DNA from: Buxus sempervirens
Lineage: Eukaryota; Streptophyta; Magnoliopsida; Buxales; Buxaceae
DNA length: 64,000 bases
NCBI GenBank assembly: GCA_947561395.2
Contig: OX387183.1
Location: 34,770,853 to 34,834,852, forward strand
Direction: 5' to 3'
Below the pieces are notes generated by a model. It was not told the DNA's origin. It saw nothing but the letters and a program-made list of their open reading frames with translations, and made no database searches. How positions within the stretch are numbered: the first letter of the stretch is position 1; each line of letters starts with the position of its first letter. Of this stretch, positions 1-11,392 are shown piece by piece. The position numbers and the translations under genes are program-made.

Positions 1-265
1 GATCAAGTTTGGCAGTTGAATTGGGGTCGAGACTTTTTGCTCCCCAAAAGTTTGACCAGCTCATATCTTTTCCATCTGGACTCCGATTCCAGCAAATCCA
101 GTTGCGTTGGAACCGTGTCGAAATGCTCTTTTTAATGAGATGAAGTTTGATGGCCAAATTTATTTGAATCAAAAAGTCAATTTTTTTGACCCCCTTAGGG
201 TTTGACTTTTTAATTGAAAATTTCCTTTTCTTTATTTTTTGGGGTGCAAAAATGAGGTGCTAACA
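1..265 (-). mobile_element. Family B LTR, start portion (B0), runs off window
   Basis: Read on the minus strand this begins TGTTAGCACCTCATTTTTGC at 265 and matches the starts of the complete B LTRs at 2680, 26586 and 51236. Only about 265 bp lie in the window. It carries one copy of the module with 'CTCCGATTCCAGCAAA' and 'GTTGCGTTGGAA' (about 60-130) that recurs in all B LTRs. It is followed by GTTAG, which is also the target duplication of the next LTR. No coding content is seen. Confidence 0.8.
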
Positions 266-599
266 GTTAGTGTGCGCACCTAAAAATCCTGGATCCTAGA
301 TCGCACACCGAGCGCACCTTCCGTGCGTGCCTCGGGACATTCGGAGTCGCCACTGCCTGAGAAGTGCAGGCAGACACGGTTTTGCCCTAACCGGGTCTAA
401 GTCTGGTCTGCGGCTTATTAGAGATCTAGCTAAGTCCTCGGTTACGGTTCGAGGAAGTCCTAAAGACACCTCGGTCCGCCCCGTCGGTTTGACGGGTCCC
501 TCGGGTCTCCCTGGTTTCTGAGTCAATTTCACCCTTTTCCTAGACCAGCGTGCTACCTTGTTAGGTCTGGTGGGGCCCTCTGGAAGTGTGGGTCCCTTT

Positions 600-950
600 A
601 TTTTGATTTTATCTTTTTATTTATTTAAGTGAAGTGGGTCGGACCCGGGTCTCGTTGGAAGACCCGTGGGTTGCCATGGTTGGGCCTTGGGCCCAGTTGG
701 GTTATTGGGTAACCCATTTGGTTATTTACTTAAACTATTTATAGATGCAAATGGGCTTGGTGGGCTTGGATTTGGCCCATTATCCAAGGGTCAAAGGGCC
801 TGGGCCTACTTATTGAAAACAGGCTTGATTTGGGCCGGTCTAAGGTGGACCACTCATGTGGGCCAAAAGGAGGTCTTGGTGGGCCCATGGTCCAAAAATG
901 GGCTAAAGATAGCCCAAACTGCTTAAGGGACTGGTTCAGGCCGGTTCAGG
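600..950. promoter_or_regulatory. Dense TGGGCC (site II-like) motif cluster in B1
   Basis: Many copies of TGGGCC/GGCCCA or close variants lie here, for example at about 682-692, 774, 796-804, 832 and 877-885. Equivalent clusters occur in B2 (about 24770-25080) and B3 (about 48700-49260). TGGGCC is the plant site II element recognised by TCP transcription factors. A promoter or enhancer role in this LTR is inference. Confidence 0.45.
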
Positions 951-1897
951 TCGAATTAGGTTCAACCGGACCGAAAAATTATGTTTTTTAATTATATTTA
1001 CATCTGCCCGTATTTGTTATACGGTCCACCCTTGCCCGTAAATACAGTCCGGTTTGTCTTGCCCATGAAGCAATTACGGTCCCACTCGGACCGCTCTGAG
1101 TTTACTGACACGATCAGTTTTACATTTTTTGCAGCCGATTCCGATCGGGAGCAGTTCCGTGGTCTCCTTGAGGTCTTCAACAACTTCAGTAGTAGTTTTG
1201 ATGCCTTCTAACATGGTACACTTGCCTCCTTTACCATCTTCAAGTCCTCTTTTGCTGATGCTTGAGAATGGGATTAAGCCCCATTTTTTAGATCATGCCA
1301 TCTTCCAATAGTGTAGCCAAAAGAAAAGGAAATGGTAGTGGGGAGGGGGTTACATAGGAGGGTTTAAAGAGGCATTTATGAATTCAACCCATTAGCTAAG
1401 ACATGTCATATATCTTTTTTTTATGTTAATTTTATGGTTCCATCCTCTTCTTATCCCATAAGAAGATGCTCATTTGCATGGGAATTCTCCAACAAACAAT
1501 GAAGCCAGTGGGTTAGTAGCATAGTAATAACACAAAAGAGAACTTAAATGAAATGATTCATATATACTAAAAAGAAGTTGATATAAAAGTTACCACACTA
1601 GTACTCCTTTGATTTGGTGATGTAATGACTCTCTAATGATTTCGACAGCGCTTCCGCGTCCTCTGGGATTTTCTAGATTGAATTTAAAAGAGCCTTGATG
1701 GGAGGTTGGGTTTAAGAAGAGGCTTTTGGAGGTTTAGGCATGGTTTTGGGGTGACAAGGGTATTTTGGGCATTGAATGGGCTTGGGTAAGGTGGTGGCAA
1801 TTGGGCAGCATTTGGTCGTGGTAATCAGCAAGGAAGAGAGGAGGGTCGGCCAGGTAGAATGGCTTGTTTCAATGAGGGGGGGGGGGGGTGGCCTCTC

Positions 1898-2133
1898 TAT
1901 TTATAGGCAAAATTTCCGTGTCCGTATTTGAAATACGGGCATACCTTGCCCGTACTTCAAGTACGGGCGTGCCTTGCCCGTAATTCAAATACGGGCGAAA
2001 AACGCACATGTGCGAATCTCGCGAATCGGCCGTACGGGACGCGTGTCTCGCCGTACAGCGACGCGTGTCTTCTACTAGAATCTTGCCCGTATTTCAAATA
2101 CGGGCATGCCCTGCCCGTAATTCAAATACGGTC
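1898..2133 (-). promoter_or_regulatory. B1 TATA box and five adjacent palindromes
   Basis: The minus strand reads TATAAATA at 1905-1898. Starting 17 bp away are five near-perfect odd palindromes at 1922-1938, 1948-1968, 1976-1996, 2085-2105 and 2113-2133. Arms are CCCGTA/TACGGG around TTT, CTT or ATT-type centres. Units within each group are 28 bp apart. The same place in B2 and B3 holds palindromes with different arms, so position and symmetry are conserved while sequence is not. Confidence 0.7.
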
Positions 2134-2685
2134 CAACACGTTTTTAAAATGTTTGGATTTCAAACCTTTATTCAATTTGGTTTTTTGCAAGATTCTTATT
2201 CGATTTTTCCGATTATTTTATTAAAAAGCGAGATTAAAATATTATTAAACACATTTATCTTATTTATTTTATTGGTTTATTCCATTTTTGCTGCCTTTTT
2301 TGCCACATTTGCAGTTTTTCTGAAACTTCAACTGCTCATAATTTCTTCATCTGGTGTCCGATTTCAGCAAACTTAGTGTCGTTGGAACCGGCTCGGAACC
2401 ACCTGTCCACTGGGGTCAAGTTTGGCAGCTGAATTGGGGTTGACCAAAAAGTCAACTTTTTGCTCCCCAAAAGTTTGACCAGCTCATATCTTTCTCATCT
2501 GGATTCCGGTTCCAGCAAATTCAGTTGCGTTGGAATCGTGTCGAAATGCTCTTTTCAATGAGATGAAGTTTGATGGCCAAATTTACTTGTATCAAAAAGT
2601 CAATTTTTGACCCCCTCAAGGTTTGACTTTTGACTTTTCATTTTTCTTTATTTTGGAGGTGCAAAAATCAGGTGCTAACAGTTAG

Positions 2686-4105
2686 TATGCTTAAACTATT
2701 GTGAGTCATTTCAAGTCATTTGGTAAGTTATTGGGAGCATGGAAAATCTGCAAAGAAAAGGGTTTACGGAGTGGTTCGTGAATTTTGATAAATATTTAAA
2801 TTTTGGTGCAAAACATCAATAGTAAATAAAAATTGATGTATTATTTTAGAAAGTAATTATATTTTAGTGTAAAACTTTTACTGTATTAATAAAGTAGTAC
2901 ACCGAACCTAAATAATTACTTTTTAGTTTAGATTTTAGTTAGATTCAACAAATAAGTTCAAATCCCAAATAAATAATTACAGTTTAGTTATATTTTGAAA
3001 GAAAAATCAAAATTCAAGGAAAAAGTGTTTAAAAATGGATTTTAGGATTTGTAACTTAATTTAAAAATAAGATAATGACAATTTAATAATAGTAAAGAGA
3101 AAACTAATAGTTGAGATGCAATCTGGCATGTTGCATGAACAAAATTTTAGGAAAATAATAGTTGAAATAAAAAGGGTTGGGATTTTGGTTGTGATTTATT
3201 TTTCTCCATGTACTTGGAGAGACAAATTGAGATACCCATGTACTTGGGTAGATGCTTTGCGTCTGTGTACTCTGAGAGGCCCCGTGTACTCGGGATGTTT
3301 TAATTGAGATTAGAACGAGTTGTGTTAACTATATTTTCATAGTTGGTTTCGATTTTAGAACCAAGTATGTAGAGCGCTATATGGATCCATGTAGGAGCTA
3401 GGTAGTGGAAGGGATTGTTCTTTGCTAGTTGTAATTCCCTGTCCACGCACGCGTGTTCCACTGTGTACTCAGTGAGGCCTGATCGTGTACTCGGCTGGCT
3501 GCGGCTATTCACTTATTTTATCGTGTACTCGGACCATGTTTGGGTAGTTCTTGCCAACCCATCACTGTACTGGGTGGGTTCTCCCGTAATAAGACGATGA
3601 TCGCGTACTCGGCTTCGCACCTAAGCCGGGAGGTGGCATAGTGGACATTGTGATTACCCTGGTTAAAGACAGTCTTACTTCATGAGTCCTGCTATGATTT
3701 GTGATTTATTCGGGTTACTTTGTGTTTATTGATATATTATCGTGGAATTATTCTGTTTATTCGTTTATTGTCGATTGATGCATATTTTAATTCGAATCAT
3801 ATTTTAGAAATGTTAAAATGTTTATGAGCATGCATAGGCTACTTACTGGGATATTCGTATCTCAACCGTTTGTTTTGTTTTGTTTTCAGACCTTGGGAAA
3901 GCCGATATTGGAGGGTAAAAGCTGTGAAGGTGAGATTAGATTAGAGATTAATATTTTAGTTTGAGTTGGTTTTAGTGGACTCTGTATATATATTTAATTG
4001 TTTAGTCATGTTTCCTTTCTCTAGCTTTGTGATTCTGGGTGGAAATGTAACCTTTCGGTGATGAGTTACGGGTTAGTTCCCGTAACGCGGATTCGGGGCG
4101 TTATA
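2686..4105 (+). mobile_element. Truncated family C LTR (C0)
   Basis: The 3' end reads 'GATTCGGGGCGTTATA', a one-base variant of the GGGGCGTTACA end of C2 and C3. Upstream are the family hallmarks: 'GTGTACTCGG' repeats (about 3210-3610), the 'GCTACTTACTGGGATATTCG' block at about 3837, and a TTTTGTTTTCAG acceptor-like site at about 3880-3890. The downstream peptide segment is degenerate here. The start is not recognisable; 2686-3100 is AT-rich with no clear LTR start. No gene is supported. Confidence 0.65.
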
Positions 4106-4249
4106 GGATTTTTATGTGACATCCTGGCTGTCTGAGTGGGCGGGTGAATGGGTAATCTCACTGGACGGGCTACCAGGCGAGGATGTGCATATGGTTGGGA
4201 TCCCACAACGCTCGGGGATGCTATAAGTAATCTTGAGATCCCTTACAAA

Positions 4250-4370
4250 GCAAGAGGCCTTTTAAGGAGCAACACGGGACTAAATCCCCTGGGAACCCTA
4301 AAGTTAAGCGTGCTCGGGTGGGAGCACTACTAGGATGGGTGACCCCTGGGAAGTTTTCTCGTGTTATCCT
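4250..4370 (+). other. 5S rRNA-derived segment in Cassandra LTR 1
   Basis: The 3' two-thirds matches plant 5S rRNA closely: AAGTTAAGCGTGCTCGGG (A-box region), then TAGGATGGGTGACCCCTGGG and TCGTGTTATCC at the end. The first third is diverged. The intermediate element and C-box region survive, so pol III promoter function is plausible from knowledge of the family. It is not a functional 5S gene: it is inside an LTR and its 5' half is mutated. Confidence 0.85.
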
Positions 4371-4446
4371 TAAGAACAAATCTGTGAGGGCCCGTGGGCC
4401 CAGAGCGGACAATATCTTGCTGGTTATGGGTATGGGATGTTACAAA

Positions 4447-4459
4447 TGGTATCTGAGCC
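4447..4459 (+). other. Primer-binding site, initiator Met-tRNA
   Basis: TGGTATCTGAGCC lies two bases after the LTR end. The expected complement of the initiator Met-tRNA 3' end is TGGTATCAGAGC; there is one mismatch (T for A). Confidence 0.85.
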
Positions 4460-4659
4460 TACCCTGACCGGAAGGTGTGGGGGTTCGCCCCAACGCGAGG
4501 ACGCGTTGTCCCATGGAAGGGAGTATGTGACATCCTGGCTGTCTGAGTGGGTGGGTGAATGGGTAATCTCACTGGGCGAGCTACCAGCGAGGATGTGCAT
4601 ATGGTTGGGATCCCCCAACGCTCGGGGATGCTATAAGTAATCTTGAGATCCCTTACAAA

Positions 4660-4781
4660 GCAAGAGGCCTTTTAAGGAGCAACACGGGACTAAATCCCCT
4701 GGGAACCCTAAAGTTAAGCGTGCTCGGGTGGGAGCACTGCTAGGATGGGTGACCCCTCGGAAAATTTTCTTGTGTTATCCT
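4660..4781 (+). other. 5S rRNA-derived segment in Cassandra LTR 2
   Basis: Same segment as in LTR 1, displaced by 410 bp, with a few substitutions (for example GGGAAG changed to GGAAAA near 4758). The two copies differ little, which suggests a moderately young insertion. Confidence 0.83.
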
Positions 4782-4796
4782 TAAGAACAAATCCGT

Positions 4797-4884
4797 GAGG
4801 GCCCATGGGCCCAGAGCGGACAATATCTTGCTGGTTATGGGAGGGCCCGTGGGCCCAGAGCGGACAATATCTTGCTGGTTATGG
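4797..4884 (+). repeat. 44-bp tandem duplication in Cassandra LTR 2
   Basis: The unit 4797-4840 (starting GAGGGCCCATGGGCCCAGAG) is repeated at 4841-4884 with one substitution. LTR 1 has a single copy. The duplication explains most of the length difference between the LTRs (330 against 374 bp). Confidence 0.9.
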
Positions 4885-4899
4885 GTCTGGGGCATTACA

Positions 4900-6193
4900 T
4901 ACCATAGATACAATGGAGAAACAATTGCTCTTCAATTGGATGAAGGAAGATGTCTTTCCAGATTAGGGCAAAATAGTCTGATTGAAAGAGTTGTCATATC
5001 AGGAGCATCAATTGATAAGCCAATGGTCATAGGAATGATTCTAAAGGTTCCGAAGGCTTATTTTGGTCTTTCTTCATTTTCTGAAATAATCTTCTCATTA
5101 TTCAACTTGATTTTAATTCTTTTGGACTATATGCTAATAAGTGATTGGATCATTTTTCAAAAAAATATATATAAACACAAAAAAAGCAAAAACTATATTT
5201 TTGGCCTATGATAAGCATCTATGTCATTTCATAAAACATTGGTTTTGCAAGTATTAGAGAATTCTGAGGCAACTAGTATGAAAACCTATTTTCTTACATT
5301 CACATTTGCATTCTTTTATGAGGATTTCTTTTTACAAAGGTAAAAAAAAGGAAGAAAAGGAAAAAAAAAATTCATCTCTATTGGTGGGCAAGTGTCTCTT
5401 CAAAGAGCTGGGGCATGATCAATATCTTTTCCCTTTAGGATTTCAAAGAAGTTATCACGTCATCCAGGAGAGCAAACATGGCCTTAATATTCTGAAAGAT
5501 TCAAAGCAACAACATATCTTTTCTTTCATACATGATTCTCAATTCATCAATCATGAAGATGGTATTCACTAGGGCAGTAAGAAGACAAGAAAGAGAGATC
5601 ATGGGCAGTAAGGGCATGAGGTTAGATCAACAGATCATGATTCTCAAATCCATCAATAAAGAAGAGGGCATTCACTTAGGTAGTTGAAAAGCATGAAGGC
5701 AGGTTATGGGCAACAAGGGCACATACATCATTATTGACAGAGAAAGAAGATGAAGAAGAAAAAGCAAGTTGCAGAATATTCAAGCACAGGTTTGGGCATC
5801 ACATGGCACCCAGGTAAGTCAAATAAAAAAATCAATCATGGAAATTTCAATGAAATATTTCCTTCCTTATTGTTGAGTTGTAAATGAAAAACATCAAAAG
5901 CGATTGAGTTTGTAGAGGTCCATTTTAAATCCACCTTATTTTCAAAATTTGCTTGTCTCAGATTTCTTTTCATAGCCATGAGAGCTCCAAAAAATCTAAG
6001 ATAAGGAAGAGACGCCAACTCGTCAGACTTCGAGCAGGGGTTTCATTGGTTATCTTCAAATCCATGTTTTTTTATCACTTATTTGTTTGACCAAAGCAAG
6101 TTCAATTACTGAGATGTTTTTCAAATGTACAATTTTGAGTTGTGTCTATTCTTTGCTGTTCATTGTGTTACAACTCCAGCAAAGAGGGGCAGT
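4900..6193 (+). mobile_element. Tat-type element A1, 3' internal remnant
   Basis: This stretch leads directly into the LTR at 6194 and ends with the polypurine tract AAAGAGGGGCAG (6181-6192). It matches, in reverse, 27866-29130 of A2. Shared landmarks include the block at about 5020-5170, where TTCAACTTGATTTTAATTCT also resembles about 63400-63420 of A3. It is the region between pol and the 3' LTR. Everything upstream is missing, replaced at 4899 by the Cassandra element. No conserved protein is seen. Confidence 0.75.
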
Positions 6194-8303
6194 TGTAGAC
6201 ACCCCAAAATTGCACAATTTTTGATAAATCTTGAAGGAGAGAAATATTTTATTGGAATTTTCAATTCTTAGCATTGGATTTGAAATCCTTAACCCATTTG
6301 AATCCAAAACCCCAAAGGAAAATGCCCAAATTCAATCTTTTGCGTAAAGTCAAACTTTTCCGGTTGAATTTTGTTGACTTTTGACCCGAAAAAATGAAAT
6401 ATTTTTTTTAGGCAAGATTTCAAGATAATTTTTCCTGGTAATCAGGTTTTTAGCAATGTCATTGCATAAATGAATTTTTTGAGCCTTTAAATCTTGACAA
6501 ATACCTTAGTATTAACTTGTTGAATCTTTTTACCGGACCTGCAAAATTCAAATTTGGCTTTGAACTGGAAAGTTGACTTTTTATTCACTTGGAATTTGGG
6601 TTTGGAACTATTTCTAATCAATTCAAATGGGGGGGGGGGGGGGTGTTTGCTTATTTACATGTAATATCTTAAGTAAATGGAGATTAAAAAATACGAGGAC
6701 ATTTACTTAAATGATATTATATGTAAATAAGTATTGCCTATGCAGGTCAAGGTTATGCAGAATCTGTGCAGACAGGCCTTTTTGGTCTTGTCCACATTTG
6801 GTATGCGGTGAAGGCATTACCGCGATCCAAATGCGATCACGGACAATTTTGTTTGTTTTTGCAATTGTTCGATTTCTGAGCCTTATTTACACTCCTACCT
6901 CTCTCTATGAGCTGTGATCTTCTATTTTTACCCTTCGTGGTTTATTAGATTTACTCCAACTCATGTTTTAAAATTGAGTTGGAACATTCTAGAACCATAT
7001 TTTGGTATACCCTTGTGACCAACCATGCCCCTGGGTTTGCCTATAAATAGAGGGTCTGTCCTCAAATAAATGGCTGAGAATTGAAGACTAGAAAAGCTCC
7101 AAGTGAAGAAGAGAACCCCTGCCTCTTTGCTTTCTCAAGTCTAGGTAAGCCTCTCTCCCCTTTTATTTTCTATTTTTAATTTCTAGGATTATTTTGATTT
7201 TCTCCCTTTCTGTAGAATAAGGCCTGTGTATGATTGTAACCCCAAACCTAAATCAAAGTAACTCAAGTATCTTTTCTAGCCGTAAAACGTGAAGAGAAAT
7301 CAATGGGAAAGGAGGACAGGAATGGATCCGTAGGGCAGACCCCCATGTGTTGTAATCTTAGATATGTGTAGTTTTAATATTTTGTTTAGGTTGTATGATT
7401 GTTTATTGATAAAATATGGAGGAATATCATGGATCTATGCTGTTTATAGCATTAGATCTCTTTTTCCTCCTAATGTTTGGATTTTTCACATCCACCCCAT
7501 TGTTTTCTCCCTTTTGATTATTATTAGGCTAGGATCTTGGATCTGCCATAGTCAATATGGTAGATCTGAAATAAGAAGCCTTAAAGTAACCTCTAGGGTT
7601 TCATGAGGTGATTTTTGAGTTATTTTCAATTTTTGAGAGAAGGCCCTATGGTCTAAACTCTCCCTTTTTGATGTTTTTTATCAACGTGGGTGTATCCGGT
7701 TTAGATCTTTTAATTAATGAGAGATCTAGACTAGATCTGTACCCCAGATTGTTCAAGTTTAATTTCTCAATATTTTTAAAAAAAAATTTTTTTTAACTTT
7801 TATTATGTAATTTCAAGATTGCAAGGATTTAACTTAAAGCTAGTTTTTCAAGTTTTTACTTTAGGTTTGTTTTCTTTATCTTGATTTTACTCAATCATGA
7901 AACCCTAGAAATGGTGTATTTATAGGAAGGATCCATAATTAATTGGATCATTCATATAGAAGAATCCATACATCTTTTATTCTTTTTCTTTTACTTTTAA
8001 TTTGGTTTTTATTAGCAAGCCCTTTTTTCAAAGCTTGAAGAACACTTGGCAACCACCTTGTGTGAATGAATAGGGGTGCCTAACACCTTCCCCTATTCAT
8101 AACCTAATCTCCTTACCCATCTCTGGATTTTTTTTTATTTTTTTTAAGTGGAGTTATTTTTACTCTAGTTTTGCCCTTTTGTATTTTATTTGATTATTTT
8201 GGTGTCCATTCACACCTAAAATTGAATGGTGGCGACTCCATGATTTTTATTGAGTCCGTGTGATGATTAGGAAGTCATTGAATTGATTTTCCCATGTCTC
8301 ACA
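6194..8303 (+). mobile_element. Tat-type family A LTR (A1 3' LTR)
   Basis: It starts TGTAGACACCCCAAAATTGC after a polypurine tract and ends GTCTCACA. The same ends occur in the A3 5' LTR (44783-46752). Inside are a TATA box (TATAAATA, 7042-7049), a downstream CTGCCTCTTTGCTTTCTCAAG leader block, and the 'GAATGGTGGCGACTCC' motif near the end. A 16-base G run lies near 6630. The flank after 8303 is GGTAA; the left target duplication is not present because the 5' part of the element is lost. Confidence 0.85.
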
Positions 8304-8809
8304 GGTAAAACTACTGATACTCCATCAAATTCATTTTGAGGTCCATTTTGAAGCTCAACCTCACTTTCGGTGCCATCGGTATCCCTAAAACCAATTAGGA
8401 CAATTACTTTGTTATTAACTAATGTTAATATTATACAAACATAGTTATTGTACTTACTTGTAATACTTATAAACTGACCTTGGAAGACTATTGATATTAA
8501 TTGTATCTTCTTCATCGAATACATACACTTTTGCTACTCGATCATTCAATGCAATCATGTTTTGCAAGTCATCATCGTTATGAAGTGGTATTAGTATACC
8601 ACCCTCCAAAGATGTAGTCTACTTTATAGTTTTTCCCACCAAGAAAGCATTCAACTTCTGAGTAACAATCAACAAGAAATCATCATATCTTGTGCCCTTA
8701 ACAATTTGTACCATATTGACACGCCCATTCTTGTAAATTATACTTCCATCATTGTTAGTAAGGGCTTGACCATAACAATCCATCGCCACCTCCCCATCAG
8801 TGTAACAGT

Positions 8810-11392
8810 TGTAACGCCCCAGATCCAGGTTTATTTAAAAACACAAATCCAAATCCAGTTCGCTAGAATAATGGCCCAAAACAACTAATACTAGAATTAA
8901 ACAATTTCAATATTTATAATCAGAGTGTGGAAATAAAAGACAAATTCTCCAAAAAGCGCGGAATAATAAAAATAAGTCATTCAATATTAAACCATCATTC
9001 AAAGTCTGGTTTCTGGTCAACTAAAATAAAATAGATCATCATCCCCCAAAGTCATCTAATTAAAATAATCCAATAATCCCTCAAAACATCAAGTCAAATT
9101 TATTATTAAAGGTTCCTAATCCTACACAGGAATAAAGTAATCCTCTTCCTAGTAGTCAGTATAATCCCTCAAAGTGTCTATCCCAGCAACATCCTCGCCA
9201 GGAATATCTGAAAACAAAACCGATAAAACAATAATGTGAGAAACAACATCTCAGTAAATAGTCATGCAAATGGTTGGTAATAGTACAAATATGCAACGAC
9301 TAATCAGGATAACCACAATAAAATACAGTTCAACAATAATTAACTGAAAATAAATCAAACACAATTATTTTACCTCATGGGACTCATGAAAAAGAAAACC
9401 AAAGAAAGAGAGTAGACATGTGCCAATATGCTATCTAACTGAATTAAAAGTGGACCAGCCGCACCTACTAATTGGCTATTCAACACTAATGGAAGAACCC
9501 AACCGATGACCGGAATGAGTTAGAATGCACAGCCCAACCTATCCAAGAGTGGGTAACGTAGCGACCGACTTATCCAGGAACAGTACCATCCTCGAGATGA
9601 TGGAGTGCCTATGACACAAAATTCAAACCACTCTAGAAGACATTTCACTTACTAGCTATTCTATGGATCCAAGTAATTGCTACGCCCACTCAACAGTGGA
9701 AACCAAACCAGGGAATGGACATATTTACCAATAACACCCGCACACGCGGAAACACAACTGTGTCAATAACTAAACCCGCAACTGCAGAATAAACAAAGCA
9801 GGCACCTGCCTTGTCACAACTGTGACCCAAATATCCATACAAGTGGCACCAAGTCAAATGTCCAAACTCCAGGTTTCAACGGGCAACTATTTCCCGGATG
9901 TGTATCGAATCCTTCGATGCACAAAACACACTCAAATAACCCAAATACAGGTATAGGAACTCTTAAAATCAAGTTTGGTTTAAAAGAGAATTGTTTGGAA
10001 CAACGACACTAAGTTAAAAAGCCTCTTTAGGAAAACGTACCCAAAATCTTTATAAAAACTAATTTTAATGATCCGTCAATGCAAACTATCTCTATACTCT
10101 AAACTTAGTGGTACATAGGTTTAAATTGAATAAAAACAATTTCATGGCGAAAAACTAGGCTAGTTGGCAATTTCTCAAATTCTGACAGATGGTTGCTCGA
10201 GCGGCAAAAAGGGGCGCTCGAACAGCCATGTAAAATAGGTTGTTTAAGGGTTGGTCGCTCGAGAAGTTGCTTGAGCAACGCTTTGGGCGTTCGCCTTCTG
10301 GGTTTTGATCACTTTCGGGTTTTTCTATAATTAAAAAGCACAAGCGGGGCGCCTGAAATTCTGCTCGAGCGGCTTTCGGGCTTCCTCGAACTGCTCTCGA
10401 GACACACAGAGGCGCTCGAGCAACAATTCGAGTGGCTTGTCGCAAATCAAAATTTCTGATTTTTCCGAAAAGTTGCGTAATTAATTCTAAAATCGAAAAC
10501 TGAAAAACCAATGCATTATAATCATTCTAAATCATTCAAGAACACTTTATAAACATGTTAGAACAATTTCGAACAAATAAAACAACAGATAACATGCAAA
10601 CCAATCATCAAAACATGTGAATAACCATATTCCTCAAATAATCCGAAATTATGTTTATGAAAGTTTAAAGGGACTACTTACCTGTTTTAGGAACTTAAAC
10701 CTTCTCTAAAATCTCTCCAATATCACTCCAAAGAATGCCAATTGATCACAACAAGCCTCTATCCTTTTCTGGATCAAAAATCATGTCTTTAAGATCTCAA
10801 AAACATATCTAACTTCCAAAACAGAAACTTCTCTTCTAGTTTTTCTTACCTAGGTTTTTCTGAACGAAAATCTCCTTCGTCCCTCTCTAAAACTGATCCA
10901 ACAAATGCTTGAATATTAGGGTTTAATCTTAGGAAGACAATGAGAATAATAGGAGAAAGTGAAGAGAGCGTGCGGCTGTTCTTTTGGGGTTTGAACGTGA
11001 ATAGCTACATGCACACTTAGGTTATTTTATTAATTCTTTTCCTTTTACTAAATTACCCTTCTTCTATTAATCCAAATATATCCAACCAAATCAAACCTCC
11101 AACCCAACCTGATTTGGGTCAACCCTCACTCTATGGGGTTCGACCACCTCCTCTTCACTCTTATATTTTAATTACTTAGTTCTACACTATAACAATCCAA
11201 ATAATAAACTAGAATTTCTCCTTAATTTAAATTAAATAAAATCTCATCTTAGATTAACTTTCCAAGTTCTCCTCCGGTTCACCTTGGTCTTCTCCGGGTT
11301 GAACCAATGCCTCCACTCTTGCATTGGCAATATTCTTAATTAGCCTATTTATTTATTGTAATTATTTTATTAATAAAATCTGGGATTTTACG
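8810..11392 (-). mobile_element. Solo LTR, family C copy 1 (C1), probable TSD ACAGT
   Basis: Plus-strand left end TGTAACGCCCCAGATCC is the reverse complement of the GGGGCGTTACA end of C2 and C3. ACAGT flanks both sides (8805-8809 and 11393-11397). On the minus strand the LTR start appears three bases short: TGTCGTAAAATCCC shares its TGT with the duplication. Internal landmarks match C3: CTCGAG dyads at 10190-10440, the acceptor TTTTGTTTTCAG at about 9222-9211, and the DIPGEDVAG segment after it. No internal region remains, so it is a solo LTR inside the MULE-like gene. Confidence 0.8.
10190..10440. repeat. CTCGAG dyad cluster in C1
   Basis: CTCGAG or CTCGAA, often within GCTCGAGC, recurs at least seven times in about 250 bp. 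The corresponding part of C3 (32215-32460) carries the same motif cluster. C2 and D have other motifs in what looks like the same region. Confidence 0.6.

Larger units (their letters stand above)
271..2680 (-). mobile_element. Solo LTR, family B copy 1 (B1), TSD GTTAG
   Basis: The ends are TGT...ACA, flanked by GTTAG at 266-270 and 2681-2685, a perfect 5-bp target duplication. No internal region is present, so this is a solo LTR formed by LTR-LTR recombination. On the minus strand it starts with the GTTAGCACCTCATTTTTGCACC sequence typical of the family (first bases TGTTAGCACC). It contains dense TGGGCC motifs (about 600-930), a TATA box (minus strand, plus coordinates 1898-1905), a palindrome cluster beside it, and two copies of the CTCCGATT/GCGTTGGAA module (about 2335-2400 and 2484-2560). 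The small ORFs here are non-conserved shadows. The superfamily is probably Ty3/gypsy from its 5-bp duplication and long LTR, but no internal domain confirms this. Confidence 0.9.
4115..4899 (+). mobile_element. Cassandra TRIM retrotransposon with 5S-derived LTRs
   Basis: Two LTRs (4115-4444 and 4526-4899) begin TGTGACATCCTGGCTG and end TTACA, separated by only 81 bp. The first is followed by a primer-binding site for initiator Met-tRNA. A purine-rich stretch (GGAAGGGAG, about 4516-4524) precedes the second. Each LTR contains a 5S rRNA-like segment. This is the diagnostic layout of Cassandra, a non-coding terminal-repeat retrotransposon in miniature that relies on other elements' proteins. The second LTR has an extra 44-bp tandem duplication. 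No target duplication was seen: TTTTA on the left, TACCA on the right. Confidence 0.93.

Noticed and set aside
4250-4781. Two 5S rRNA genes in tandem
   Set aside because: The 5S-like segments lie inside matching LTRs with a primer-binding site between them and have a diverged first third. They are Cassandra LTR parts.
5306-5572. 88-codon protein upstream of A1 LTR
   Set aside because: Low-complexity start and no counterpart ORF in the related regions of A2 or A3; treated as non-coding 3' region.
8267-8524. Independent 85-codon minus-strand gene
   Set aside because: Its end lies in the A1 LTR and its start reads through the proposed intron; it is better explained as part of the MULE-like fragment.
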